Shown piece by piece: positions 27,701-36,464 of a DNA stretch of 64,000 bases. The translations under genes were made by a program, and so were the position numbers. The stretch is from Vibrio sp. HI00D65 (GTDB taxonomy: Bacteria; Pseudomonadota; Gammaproteobacteria; Enterobacterales; Vibrionaceae): assembly GCF_001635455.1 (NCBI RefSeq), contig NZ_LWEH01000150.1, forward strand, positions 22,523 through 86,522. Reading direction: 5' to 3'. Position 1 is the stretch's first letter. Every line of letters begins with the position of its first letter. Below the pieces are notes generated by a model. It was given only the letters and a program-made list of their open reading frames with translations. It was not told the origin of the DNA and made no database searches.

Positions 27701-30668
27701 GGTTAAAATCCTCAAATAGAGTCATTACGCCCAATGAAGAATCGTAACTCGCACTGGCAACCAGGCTCTGGCCACCTAAGTGAAGTTTCTCTTTGGTTGG
27801 ATATATTCCCTCTTGGTAAGTTACGCTAATCCTATGCCCAGGCTGCTCCCCATAAAGAGGGCCAAAGAACTCTGTCGCGTTGCCGTAAGAGTCGTAATGT
27901 GAACGTTGACTAAAAATAATTTGGTTGTTCTTACTTGGTGAAATCCATTTTTTAGTCGCGGTTAGGTTACCTGTTGACACGGCGCCTAAGTTACCACCAC
28001 TAAAGCTTTCATCGTCATAAAACCATTGAGTTTTTGCAACCAGTTTACCCTGTGCATTGGTGATGGTTTTTTCAATGGGAAGATGTAATTGCCAGTTAGC
28101 CAATGACGTTGCATTCTCGGCACTGTAGCGCCAACGAGTTTCACGTTGATCTTGAAAGCGATCGTCAAGGCGGCCATGTTCGCGTTTAAGGACTAAGTTA
28201 CCAAAATCATCGTAATCGTAATCCCATGCCAGCGAAATAGGGTTTCCACGGCCTTGTTCTATGAGTTTTTTTTCTTGATGCGTTTTGCTTGCAAATGACA
28301 CGAATCTATCGTCATCAATACTGTCAAATAAACGCTTTGATGACCACTGATATGTCTCTTGCCAAAAAAGACGTCCCTCCGCATCTTTCTTTTCTATTTT
28401 CGATATCTTTCCGCGCAATGATTCGTCATTAAGACCCAGTAAAAAAGTGTAGTGAGTTTGACTTTCCGGTGCTGATTGGGAAGCGAAATCGCGTTGTGTT
28501 GCTTCGCTAAAGCCAACAAACTTACGCTCTTTTGCAAAGTAAAAACCGTCACGGTATTGATAATTTTTTATCGATGCTTGGCCTGGGCGACTGGCGTCCT
28601 CCGTGGTGACTGATTTCACGACTTGCATAGCCATAGGCAGGGTATGTTGCCATGGGGTGTTTTGTTTTTCATCACGTAACATCTCAGAAGCCACGGTCGC
28701 GTATTGAATGCTTGACGTTTGCCCTATGCCGTTATCGACGGAGAGCAATTGGTTGGGTAAATCACCCGGAATAATGGATAAATAGGTAAACGACTTTTCA
28801 TGTTTGCCAGAACGAAACCACACGATGTCGACAACGCCATTGCCATCAATATCGGCCAATTTGGTTTTAGAAGGGGCGAATTTATCGGGGTGTGTGAACG
28901 TGAGCGGTTGACCGAACACTAATGTTCCTTGAGGTCCTGATTGGCCTTTACTTGGCCACACAGTAACGTTGAACCCATTGAAGTAAACAAGATCAGCGAG
29001 GCCATCATGGTTTAAATCGGCAAACTGAACTTTATCTGTATTGTGAATACTTTTCGCAGTCTCACGAATATTATCGACATGAATGGCTTCTGAATAACCG
29101 CCTGTGCCTTTACCGGCGAAAAAGTACATTGACTTTTGATCCATGTGAACTAAGTCGTTGAGTCCATCACCGTTCATATCGGCCATATGAGAGGTCGACT
29201 TTGCCAGTGGAACCCCAACACTGAGTTCGGGCATTGGCATGCTGATCGGCGTGTCCCAACCGTTCCCGTTGTTTATCGCAACAGTATGGTCAAAAACGCC
29301 ATTTCTTGAATGACTGTTGGTGACAAAGACATCGGCTAATCTGTCATGGTTGATATCGATTAATCGAGCATTAGGGCTATTAATCGACAGTGTTTGGTTG
29401 CCTAAATTGCCCTGCGGTTGCCAATTGTAGTTTTCATCTAACCCATAAACATAGCTGTTGCGACGGATCGCATTCAGCATATTGATTTTGCCGTCGCCAT
29501 TTAAGTCTCCCCATTTGACATATTGGCTGGAGAGTTTATTTCTAGAGTGGCTGCTCATTTTCACCATTTTAGAGAATTGAACTTCCCCCTGTGGGTTTTT
29601 GCCTTGGTTAAGTGCATAACGGTGCGGTGAAAAGCCGGTGTTAATCACATCGGGTAAACCATCTGCATTGATATCAATAAAATCAACATCTGGACTCTTT
29701 AAAGGAAATAACTTTGCAGAAGGGACGTAGTGCGACGCCGCAAGCGTTGGGTCAAAGTGGGTATACTTGAAGCGGGTCGGGGGGGCGCTATCTTGCCCGT
29801 TGGCGGCGACTTTTGAAACTTGTGATAGGCGAGACAGACTCTGCCAATCTGACGTTGCCTCATAGTCAAACTGGTAAGACATGACCGGGGTTTGCTGATT
29901 AAAAGTGTCTATCTTTTTTAAGCGAAGGGCTTTGGTCAATTCAAAGGTTGGTAAGTAAGAAACAATGGGATCCGGCCTTGACTCATAAGATAACTCAACC
30001 ACACTCGCGCCGTCATTGTAGTCAATTTGCGTTAAGTATACTGCTTGGCTGTTATCAAGTGAGTCATAATGGTAGTTGATTTGGTTACCATGAGAATCGG
30101 TCATGCTCTCGATAAACCACTGAAAGACTTTGTGCCCACTTTTGTCTTGGTGTTGTGCGTTACTGCTCTGCCCTAATACCCAGACACCGCCATTCGCTAA
30201 AGTCATTCGCCAGCCGTTAGTCAGCTTTTGGTATTTAACAAATTGCCCTTCAATTTTGGCTCGATATTCATTGTTACCAATGTGAACCAGCTCTTGCCCT
30301 TGGTGATTCACATAAACATCGGGGTGGCTGTCGTCGTAATTGGGCAGGCCATTAACGGTTTGTCGTTGGATATAAGGTATGCTCAAACGTCGCCCAATGC
30401 CGACTAAACCATTGCCATAACCACTGTCGTAAGTAATCGACAACTCAGGCGTCATCTGGTTACGGCCTGTTGGTAAGCTAAAATTCAGTTGGTCTTGGCT
30501 GGTCCCTGTGTTTAATTGGGTATTAAATCCCTCCCCAAGCCCTTGTATCGTTCCCGGTCCTGTCGGTAAAGAAATCACGGTTGGCGACACCGCACTCGGC
30601 TCATTGGCGAGGGCCGCGGTTGTTAAACCACCCAGCAGCACTCCTATTGAATAGGCTAACGTCTTCAT
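24711..30668 (-). CDS. Secreted SpvB / FG-GAP / Rhs-repeat polymorphic toxin (Tc B-C-like)
   Basis: 1985 residues. Residues 1-21 are a Sec signal (MKTLAYSIGVLLGGLTTAALA). Residues about 35-320 are an SpvB/TcaC-type region (GPGTIQGLGEGFNTQLNTG, PELSITYDSGYGNGLVGIG). About 330-680 carry six or so FG-GAP/VCBS motifs (DINADGLPDV, DLNGDGKINM, DMNGDGLNDL, DLNHDGLADL, DIDGNGVVDI). A TcdB-like middle piece (ERKFVGFSEATQRDF) follows. From about 1000 come YD repeats (YDGLGRVTD, YDALDNFTRLTDAFGN, YDGLSRQ) and the Rhs core ending NPLRYSDPTGEF near 1779. The last ~205 residues are the variable tip, with a long hydrophobic stretch (about tip residues 47-90) and a polar Asn/Ser/Asp-rich end. Tc toxins encode TcB and TcC halves of this kind without a signal peptide; here they are fused and exported. 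Confidence 0.9.
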   Translation of the reverse strand: MKTLAYSIGVLLGGLTTAALANEPSAVSPTVISLPTGPGTIQGLGEGFNTQLNTGTSQDQLNFSLPTGRNQMTPELSITYDSGYGNGLVGIGRRLSIPYIQRQTVNGLPNYDDSHPDVYVNHQGQELVHIGNNEYRAKIEGQFVKYQKLTNGWRMTLANGGVWVLGQSSNAQHQDKSGHKVFQWFIESMTDSHGNQINYHYDSLDNSQAVYLTQIDYNDGASVVELSYESRPDPIVSYLPTFELTKALRLKKIDTFNQQTPVMSYQFDYEATSDWQSLSRLSQVSKVAANGQDSAPPTRFKYTHFDPTLAASHYVPSAKLFPLKSPDVDFIDINADGLPDVINTGFSPHRYALNQGKNPQGEVQFSKMVKMSSHSRNKLSSQYVKWGDLNGDGKINMLNAIRRNSYVYGLDENYNWQPQGNLGNQTLSINSPNARLIDINHDRLADVFVTNSHSRNGVFDHTVAINNGNGWDTPISMPMPELSVGVPLAKSTSHMADMNGDGLNDLVHMDQKSMYFFAGKGTGGYSEAIHVDNIRETAKSIHNTDKVQFADLNHDGLADLVYFNGFNVTVWPSKGQSGPQGTLVFGQPLTFTHPDKFAPSKTKLADIDGNGVVDIVWFRSGKHEKSFTYLSIIPGDLPNQLLSVDNGIGQTSSIQYATVASEMLRDEKQNTPWQHTLPMAMQVVKSVTTEDASRPGQASIKNYQYRDGFYFAKERKFVGFSEATQRDFASQSAPESQTHYTFLLGLNDESLRGKISKIEKKDAEGRLFWQETYQWSSKRLFDSIDDDRFVSFASKTHQEKKLIEQGRGNPISLAWDYDYDDFGNLVLKREHGRLDDRFQDQRETRWRYSAENATSLANWQLHLPIEKTITNAQGKLVAKTQWFYDDESFSGGNLGAVSTGNLTATKKWISPSKNNQIIFSQRSHYDSYGNATEFFGPLYGEQPGHRISVTYQEGIYPTKEKLHLGGQSLVASASYDSSLGVMTLFEDFNQQQTHIQYDGLGRVTDIIAPGDSTSAPTQSFEYHYQQNFDGVMVNWIRSLQRLEKDGRHIERRQYYDGGGRNLMNVSQTEQGPRVSLKNNFDSRGLLASESMPYFSASMAFHSGMGSQVIRNKYDATNRTISKYLPATDSQGETFTYNEYLPLKSWVQDTAQTVIGGQHSGAGKWLIFDGLGQLREVKEYVGVDVNGEQSTLQDWTTRYEYDALDNFTRLTDAFGNTRTMLYDGLSRQTYRDDPNRGQAWFNYDAASNLVGTIDSRGMAHTYLYDGLSRQLEERFYQDQTAIPATGFHSLILDPNKGNISKRYQYDSNQDKQLHHLKGRLAQVIDEAGSSWFGYDQNGRRTVEKRQIKAFGQQSDIYTTKRTYNSAGKITQLTYPDSTHLDYQYGKGGELLAMGNIINNISYSASAQLSHVQYGNGMQSDYEYDALNRLKSRETTRQSDRTRLQSLNYQYDEVSNLLGITDQRTEQDKKTIAKELGIENHYSELDQTRFYDYDDWYRIALEQNKLKLTQYRFDPIGNLIAKNTNDPILGDNNLTLRYGGNTGTGEDKRYNRQGLRKTDIAGPQALTHADVGISYDAAGNQLRSGNQQFQWDHANRLKQVDNPKNQAKYAYDHNNKRRLKVVKDIKGKVTTTWYISDDAEIREGQLIKFARLGSHRVAKTSKSDDTFTPEVYYIKQHLGSTELTVDNSGQVINAFNYEPFGDVEAQFGQSDKTVYRFTDKEQDKESGLGYFSQRYMNHSYGQFITPDPVFAREARFTDPQRWSPYAYGRGNPLRYSDPTGEFISDVMNGRYDLGTVGYHETMSKMESIAAKAHADTLREIRCASNTINEVAATVVIVGIAAPVIISSAPVLEVVAVVTVTAEVIAASSGAVETYIDAIDGDEFDAVDATNNLLGVGATATTHAVKNSKELTDFGHWTTDLVSNTFGVSSWGAQQAAKLDNNNSKTNQSTDGKKNGNDGMANHRGSDSPDNDAESTSGAEQSSNTKLD
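25277..25864 (-). repeat. Rhs core direct repeat, proximal copy (inside the full gene)
   Basis: Partner of 23079-23666. It covers the end of the repeat region, the Rhs core and the first codons of the tip. Confidence 0.88.
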
Positions 30669-31177
30669 TTGTATCTCTTGGTTTTATAAGTATTGGCGAA
30701 ATATAAATATTGCAAATGAATCATTCAACTGGTTGCGTATTAAGTGTGATTTACATACGGCAAAATGGTGTTGTGGGAAATGGCCACGGTTAAAGAAGGG
30801 AGTTTTCGTTACGCAGGGAGACGTGATTTGTCATGTTTGTGGCGGCTAATAAACCCTATTCACGTAGCTTAATTCTCCACAAAAATTTATAAAATCATAA
30901 TGACGGTGTTTTTATTCTGATGTAGCATATATTTTATTTATGCAACTTGATTTATATTAATTTTATCAATAGTTGGTTATTCTTTGGAAAGGTGTGGGCG
31001 TTATTTTTGAGTATAAAGTTTTATACGATGATCACGTACAACAATTTCTATGCCATATCTGAAGCCATTATTAAACAAATCGGTCTGAATTTATACGGGA
31101 GGAAAGTTAGTTTAAAAATAGTTCGGGATAAATCGTAACAGTCTATTTATATAATCAAAAACCAAAGAAGAAAAATA
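30669..31177. other. Divergent upstream region between the Rhs toxin and the 1166-residue protein
   Basis: 509 AT-rich bases that must hold both promoters. A 63-codon frame at 30947-31138 lacks a ribosome site and is not accepted. No clear palindrome was found by eye. Confidence 0.45.
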
Positions 31178-34100
31178 ATGAAATATACTAAACGCAGTTT
31201 GGTGGGGCTTTTTACGCTCTCAATAATGCAGTCAGGTGTTGCCCAGGCCGCCAATAATACGCCTTATCCATTGGGTGAGGAGTTTGTTTATCACACTTGC
31301 CCTTCAGGGTTTGATAAACAAGGCATGAGTTGTTTAAAACCCGCATCCCTAAAGTGTGATGCGGGGTATGGTATGAGCGCGAATAAACAGAGCTGTACTA
31401 AGACATTCACCCAAAACTTACGTTCAGGTTGCCCTAGTGGTTACAATGATATTCAAGACAACCGACACCCACGACTTAATGGTGGTACAAAGGCTGGTTT
31501 TTGCAAAAAAAAACTTGTGGAGCATGGCCAAACTGTTGTCGAAAGAACAGGAAGAGCTTGGATGGGACGCTACCAATTGAAATGGAACGGTTCCCCTGTG
31601 ACTCTACCCGCATTTCGTAATGGCGGAATAAATTTGAGTGGTTCCGGCGGCTTTTATAATGTATTAGACGATTGGTTTTACTTCCATGGAATGAGGGCTA
31701 AATATGTGCATAAGGCAAAGATTAGTTATTGTCCTAGTGGTTACACAAAATCCGGCAGCACTTGTAAAAAAACAGTGACCAAGCCTGTCGTGAAGCACTG
31801 CCCTTCTGGTAGCTTAAACAACGGTCGTTGTGTGGTGTCACCGCTACGCCACTCACCTATCGAAAAAACAATGGCGAAGCTTTACCCACGTTATTCTAAT
31901 AACGCTGAACAACAAAACGCTGCCGCATTCCGCTACCTTGATAACATGTTTACCTTAGACCCAAAGCTAGGCGAGATTGTGTCTACGATGAGCTCTGAGA
32001 GACTGAGCCAAGATTTTTCTACGCTATGGGCTAATGCAGAGAAGTCGACAGCCGATAATGCCATTGAGGTGGTGGAGGGCTTTGCAGCACTGAAACCGGG
32101 TTTACTTTATCTTAAAGAGATACTGTTTGATGTTTACTACGACCGTGCGGCTGCCGAATTTATTTTAGCGAACCGTTCGATTGATCAAGCCAGAATCGAC
32201 TGGGTTAATGATGCAAACGTCTCGGTCGCTAGCCTTGAGCGAAGCCGTCAAAATGCCGTAGATATTTTACAGCGCAGCTTGAATGAGTACTGGTCGCTTA
32301 TCGATAACCACCCACAAGCGTATGCGACACAGTTACCGCATCGTGATTTACAGAGTGCGCGATACCTTAATGGCCAAGGCCAACATTCTCCTATCTTTGA
32401 AGGCGAAGCCTTGGTAGTGGGGTACAAAGACGCCCTGCTGGTGTATCAAATGATGAACACTCTGCTTGAGCAACAAGTGCACCTGAGCAAGCTCAAAGCG
32501 GTGTATGCGAATACTGATACTATGCAAGCGTTAGCGGCAGAAGCGCAAACTCTGCTTAACAGTGTGACGTCGAAAGCCACGCAGCTTGAGCAGCTATTGG
32601 GCAGCGATGCGCAAGTGAACGCCATGCTGGTTACAGAGCAGGCAAAACTCAACAGCCTTACGATGAAACTGGGCTCAGTGATTCAGTGGTTAAAAGGTGA
32701 GGGTAACTACCTAGGGCTTCCGGATGATTTTGTCCTGTTCCTGCAAGGGTTCAAAGACAAAGGCAACACCGTGTATGACTCGTTTGACGCGATTAAAACG
32801 TTACTCAAAAGCAGCGCGTATGACGTAGTACCGTCGGCAGAGAAAGCGCTGCAAGAGGCGAAAAACGCAGATAAGAACTACCGCTACCAACGCGACCAGT
32901 TCAGACAGACCTTTGCTAACGAGCAGCAAGCGCTGAATAACCAGCTGTTTAAGCTGCTGGGTTGTACGGTAGGACAAGGCGACAATCTGTGCGCGAGCCA
33001 GACGCAAGCGCAGAGAAAAGGCAGCTTAATCGCTCAACAGCAACAAAGCATTAAAGCGGCGAAATTGGGAGTCGAGCGAGCACAGAAAGCACGTGAGACT
33101 ATCGAAGGCAATATCACCATTGAGATAGAGCGTCTTGAGCAAGAGAAGCAAGTTCATGATGCGATTGATAAAATCATGGTGCAGTTTGGTCAGAATGAGT
33201 TGTCGTTGAGTCAGTTGCTTGAAGCGAAGCGCGATGGTTCCTCGTCAGGCAAAGCTCATGTCGATATTAGTGAGTTATTGAAACAGGACGATTTAGACAC
33301 GCTGGATGACTTTGTTAGCGAAGCGGGCAACGTCGATTTATTCGAGGTGCAAGCGGCGCTGGCTAGCTTAAAGGAAGACCTGAAAGACGTGTCACGTGAT
33401 GACGCCATCAAGTACACACAAACTTTGGCAGTGTTAGAGCGTGCGACTATCCGAGGTCTTGAGCGCGGTTTACTTGATGTGAACTCTAAGGCGCGCATTA
33501 AAGCGCTCATGTTAGAGCTCGAAGCAGCCGAAGTGGACATCGCGAAGTCGATGAGCTATCTGGCTTATGAAGTGGAAAGGCTGGCAGGGTTCACTGCAGA
33601 AGCTGAGCGACTGATTGCGCAGTTGGGTGAAAATCAGCAACAACAGGCAGACCGTTACTATGCTAACCCAGTGCATTACAGCGTACTGACAAAAGAAGCC
33701 TTGAACGCGGAGTTAGCGTTTGCAGAGCTGCAAGAGTGGATGTTCTATGCCGTTCAAGCGTTGGAGTACAAGTGGCAAGAAGCCTTTGTTGTGCCAGATA
33801 AAGGGTTCAATCGCGCGTCAGTCTTTAAAATTCAAACAATCCCGCAGTTGGTTGAATACTTTAAAGCGTTACAGCGTTTTGATGACATTCGTAATCTGAG
33901 AACGAGCCAAGAGGCGACGGATACTCTGTCGGTGAAAAAGCACATCTTCGGTTATGTGGATAAGCTTCGCGGTAAAACGATGTGGTACCCAGCCTTGGAT
34001 GGCAGCGGTGAGATGTTGACGGCGGATGAAGCGTTTAAAGCCAAGTTAGCGCAATTGACTCAACGCATGGGCCAAGACCAATGGCTAACGATAGAGTTCA

Positions 34101-34678
34101 GTACGGTGAAAGAGCTACCACGCTCGAACTTCTTCCAAGGGCCAGTGGTTGCAGACAACGATGACTTAACCTGTCTAGTGGATGCGGGCACTTACTTAGA
34201 TAAGTTGGATGGTATTGCTATTAACTTGCAGGTGAGTATGGATATCTCTGGTGAAGAGGTGACCCCAGCTTACTTGACGTACGGTGGTAACAACTACATG
34301 CGCAGTCGTACACCGGGCTCGTTAACCGATGGCGAGACGGGCATCAAAGATGAGTTGGTGTCGTACTCTACGCGCTTCTGGGATGTGTCGAATGGTAACT
34401 TCTTTGCTAAAGACAGCTATCGTCAGCAAATGAAGGCCAACATCATGACAGACGAAGAGAGTCAGTCGGCGTTTTTGAACCCAACGTATGCCTTTAAAGA
34501 GAGAAGTGTTGCGGCTTCAGGTTGGAGGTTGTCCGTGAAGTTGGGTGACCGATATGGTGAGATAGTAGACCTTGAAGGTTTGGATGATATAGAGCTTATT
34601 ATTAAGCACCGATACTACTCACGCAATGCAGAGACGTGTGGCGGAGGAGACTCAGGCCCACTGATCTTGCTAAGGTAA
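31178..34678 (+). CDS. Large secreted Cys-rich / coiled-coil protein of unknown function
   Basis: 1166 residues, ATG following AAAGAAGAAAAATA. Residues 1-24 are a Sec signal (ending SGVAQA). Residues about 38-225 contain five short Cys modules of the form C-[PD]-[SA]-G-[FY/S]...C (CPSGFDKQGMSC, CDAGYGMSANKQSC, CPSGYNDIQD, CPSGYTKSGSTC, CPSGSLNNGRC). Residues about 330-900 are mostly long amphipathic helix, with several Gln/Glu/Ala-rich stretches that look coiled-coil (ALNNQLFKLL, QQQQSIKAAKLGVERAQKA). The last ~160 residues are beta-rich, with aromatic and Gly residues, and finish DDIELIIKHRYYSR before a Cys/Gly tail. The end reminds me of Tc A-subunit C-termini, but I cannot verify that. It is divergent from the Rhs toxin, suggesting partners. 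Confidence 0.75.
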   Translation: MKYTKRSLVGLFTLSIMQSGVAQAANNTPYPLGEEFVYHTCPSGFDKQGMSCLKPASLKCDAGYGMSANKQSCTKTFTQNLRSGCPSGYNDIQDNRHPRLNGGTKAGFCKKKLVEHGQTVVERTGRAWMGRYQLKWNGSPVTLPAFRNGGINLSGSGGFYNVLDDWFYFHGMRAKYVHKAKISYCPSGYTKSGSTCKKTVTKPVVKHCPSGSLNNGRCVVSPLRHSPIEKTMAKLYPRYSNNAEQQNAAAFRYLDNMFTLDPKLGEIVSTMSSERLSQDFSTLWANAEKSTADNAIEVVEGFAALKPGLLYLKEILFDVYYDRAAAEFILANRSIDQARIDWVNDANVSVASLERSRQNAVDILQRSLNEYWSLIDNHPQAYATQLPHRDLQSARYLNGQGQHSPIFEGEALVVGYKDALLVYQMMNTLLEQQVHLSKLKAVYANTDTMQALAAEAQTLLNSVTSKATQLEQLLGSDAQVNAMLVTEQAKLNSLTMKLGSVIQWLKGEGNYLGLPDDFVLFLQGFKDKGNTVYDSFDAIKTLLKSSAYDVVPSAEKALQEAKNADKNYRYQRDQFRQTFANEQQALNNQLFKLLGCTVGQGDNLCASQTQAQRKGSLIAQQQQSIKAAKLGVERAQKARETIEGNITIEIERLEQEKQVHDAIDKIMVQFGQNELSLSQLLEAKRDGSSSGKAHVDISELLKQDDLDTLDDFVSEAGNVDLFEVQAALASLKEDLKDVSRDDAIKYTQTLAVLERATIRGLERGLLDVNSKARIKALMLELEAAEVDIAKSMSYLAYEVERLAGFTAEAERLIAQLGENQQQQADRYYANPVHYSVLTKEALNAELAFAELQEWMFYAVQALEYKWQEAFVVPDKGFNRASVFKIQTIPQLVEYFKALQRFDDIRNLRTSQEATDTLSVKKHIFGYVDKLRGKTMWYPALDGSGEMLTADEAFKAKLAQLTQRMGQDQWLTIEFSTVKELPRSNFFQGPVVADNDDLTCLVDAGTYLDKLDGIAINLQVSMDISGEEVTPAYLTYGGNNYMRSRTPGSLTDGETGIKDELVSYSTRFWDVSNGNFFAKDSYRQQMKANIMTDEESQSAFLNPTYAFKERSVAASGWRLSVKLGDRYGEIVDLEGLDDIELIIKHRYYSRNAETCGGGDSGPLILLR

Positions 34679-34688
34679 CCAACAATAG

Positions 34689-34715
34689 AGCCTCATGATG
34701 TCATGAGGCTCTTTT
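34689..34715 (+). terminator. Terminator of the 1166-residue protein gene
   Basis: Stem GAGCCTCATGA / TCATGAGGCTC with TTTTA following, 10 bases past the stop. Confidence 0.88.
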
Positions 34716-34807
34716 ACTTTTCCATACCAGTGGTTATTCATTTCTTACTAATTTAGCAAGGTCGTTGATACACTTTTTTCCAAAACCTTCAGTTACTAAA
34801 TTATTCT

Positions 34808-34883
34808 TCAACAGTCGGTAGAACTTCTGTAATTTAGCTTAAAACCAAATACTTAAAAGCGAGCCCAAGTGGATCGCTTTTTT
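34808..34883 (+). repeat. Right direct repeat: copy of the ackA 3' end and terminator
   Basis: Aligns gap-free to 18356-18431 with 8 differences by my count. One difference (GGATCGC for GGCTCGC) weakens the terminator stem. There is no ackA reading frame ahead of it, so it is a transplanted or residual gene end, marking the right edge of the island. Confidence 0.85.
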
Positions 34884-34942
34884 GTTTTACAGCTAGAGAG
34901 CAGGGGGGATTAAATCCAGCTACTTAGCATTCAGTAACTGCT

Positions 34943-35782
34943 TTATGTTTGTGTAACGAATCGCTCTGCTGCCTTAAGCCCCATTTGGTAACCGGCTTCA
35001 AGTTTGTCTTTATCTGTGGTTAATCTTCCGACAGCAAAACTATCGTCCGGCACGATAACCTTAATGGTGCAATCATCAGGTGGGCTCTCAATAAACTCTA
35101 AGGTTTGATTGTATTGCTCTGCACGCGTGATCATGGCCTCAGCCAGTTGCGGTGTCTCTTTCATCATGCGGCGTAATAGCCAAGGTGCTTTCGGTGGGCG
35201 CTTTTTGTAACCCTGCTTTTGCGAGAGGATCACCGTGATCTGTTTCGCTCCTTGCTTATAAGCTTCAATCACAGGAATGGAATCGACCACACCACCATCT
35301 ATCATCTTTCGACCGTTTACTCTCAGAGGCGTGCGGTAGGCCATAGGAACAGAGCAGGAAGCTTTGAGGAGTTCTTCTAGGTTATCTTTTTCACCCTGCG
35401 TGTAGAGTGGTTTTCCTGTTTCAACATCTGTGGTCACGACTTGAAAAGGGAGCGGTTGTTTACCGAAGGCTTCCATATCGTATGGATAGTGCAGTGCGAT
35501 ATGATCCCAAAGCCAGTCGAGGTCAAGTAAGTGTCCACCTTTGGCAAACTTTTTGAAGTTAATAAACTCAGGTTGGCATGAGTAGTCGGAAATAATGGTA
35601 TAGGTTCGGCCGCGTTGGTTAGATAACCAAGAGGCTAAATTGGTTGATCCCGCAGAGACGCCGATGCAGAAATCAAACGGGTTGTATTGGTGGTCGATAA
35701 AGCCATCTAGTACCCCAGCGGCAAAGATGCCACGCATTGCACCACCTTCAACAACTAGGGCATGTTTTGATTTTAGTGTCAT
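34943..35782 (-). CDS. Patatin-like phospholipase, YjjU-type
   Basis: 279 residues, cytoplasmic, no signal peptide. The oxyanion motif is VVEGGAMRGIFAAGVLDGF (residues 10-28), the nucleophile elbow is GVSAGS with Ser43, and the second member of the Ser-Asp dyad is Asp161 in MIDGGVVDSIPV. The DLDWLWDH segment and the overall order match E. coli YjjU, although this protein is shorter at the C-terminus than that one. Patatins hydrolyse phospholipid or other acyl esters; the bacterial substrate is not known. It lies just outside the right island boundary and appears monocistronic. Confidence 0.88.
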   Translation of the reverse strand: MTLKSKHALVVEGGAMRGIFAAGVLDGFIDHQYNPFDFCIGVSAGSTNLASWLSNQRGRTYTIISDYSCQPEFINFKKFAKGGHLLDLDWLWDHIALHYPYDMEAFGKQPLPFQVVTTDVETGKPLYTQGEKDNLEELLKASCSVPMAYRTPLRVNGRKMIDGGVVDSIPVIEAYKQGAKQITVILSQKQGYKKRPPKAPWLLRRMMKETPQLAEAMITRAEQYNQTLEFIESPPDDCTIKVIVPDDSFAVGRLTTDKDKLEAGYQMGLKAAERFVTQT

Positions 35783-35870
35783 TTGATTATGGGCTCCCTA
35801 ATTCTAATAGATGCATATCTTTTCAACTGTTATTAATACTTGATAAATGGTCGGATGTGTAGGTTAACCT

Positions 35871-36431
35871 CTATTTTTCAGGGTAGTGGATGACGTTATG
35901 GAACACCGCATTGTCTTTACCGAGGTTTTTATATCCGTGCTTCTGGTTAGCATTAAAGCGAACCGCTTGCCCTGCCTGTAATGTTTGCCATTCACCATCA
36001 TAAAGCACGGCCATCACTCCTGAGATACATAATATATGCTCGGTAACGCCAGTATTATGCGGGTCGGATTCATGCTGATAGCCAGGTGCGAGGGTTAGCT
36101 CGAAGATCTCAAACCCTAATGCTTCTTCAAAAGGAAATAACAAACTGACGAAGAAACCAACGTTATACTCCTCACGCCTTAGCTCGTTTGCATCTCTGAA
36201 TAAACTCGTCAGTTCATTGTTCGAACTTTCTGCTATGAAACTGGAAAATGACACTTCAAACCCAGATGCGATCTGCCAGAGCTTAGCGACGGTGGGACTG
36301 GATTCCCCACGTTCAATTTGACCTAACATTGCTTTACTTACGCCTGTCGCTTTTGCTGCTTTATCTAGGCTCCAGCCCTTTTCTTGGCGCAGGCGTTTCA
36401 AATTTTTACCGATTTTAATTTCTTTTTGCAT
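35871..36431 (-). CDS. XRE-family regulator with cupin domain, SutR/YdcN-like
   Basis: 186 residues. An N-terminal XRE helix-turn-helix (about 7-62: IGKNLKRLRQEKGWSLDKAA, GVSKAMLGQIERGESSPTV) is joined to a C-terminal cupin barrel (about 105-183; YQHESDPHNTGVTEHILCIS, LQAGQAVRFNANQKHGYKN). In E. coli the same two-domain protein (SutR, formerly YdcN) sits next to ydcO, which encodes a BenE-type transporter, exactly as here. This organisation makes it the likely local regulator of the divergent benE gene. The small molecule sensed by the cupin is not known from the sequence. Confidence 0.9.
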   Translation of the reverse strand: MQKEIKIGKNLKRLRQEKGWSLDKAAKATGVSKAMLGQIERGESSPTVAKLWQIASGFEVSFSSFIAESSNNELTSLFRDANELRREEYNVGFFVSLLFPFEEALGFEIFELTLAPGYQHESDPHNTGVTEHILCISGVMAVLYDGEWQTLQAGQAVRFNANQKHGYKNLGKDNAVFHNVIHYPEK

Positions 36432-36464
36432 ACTTTTTCTACAAGATTTTTTCTATAAATAGCT

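Noticed and set aside
30947..31138. 63-codon frame between the Rhs gene and the 1166-residue gene
   Set aside because: No ribosome site and no protein-like features; likely promoter DNA.
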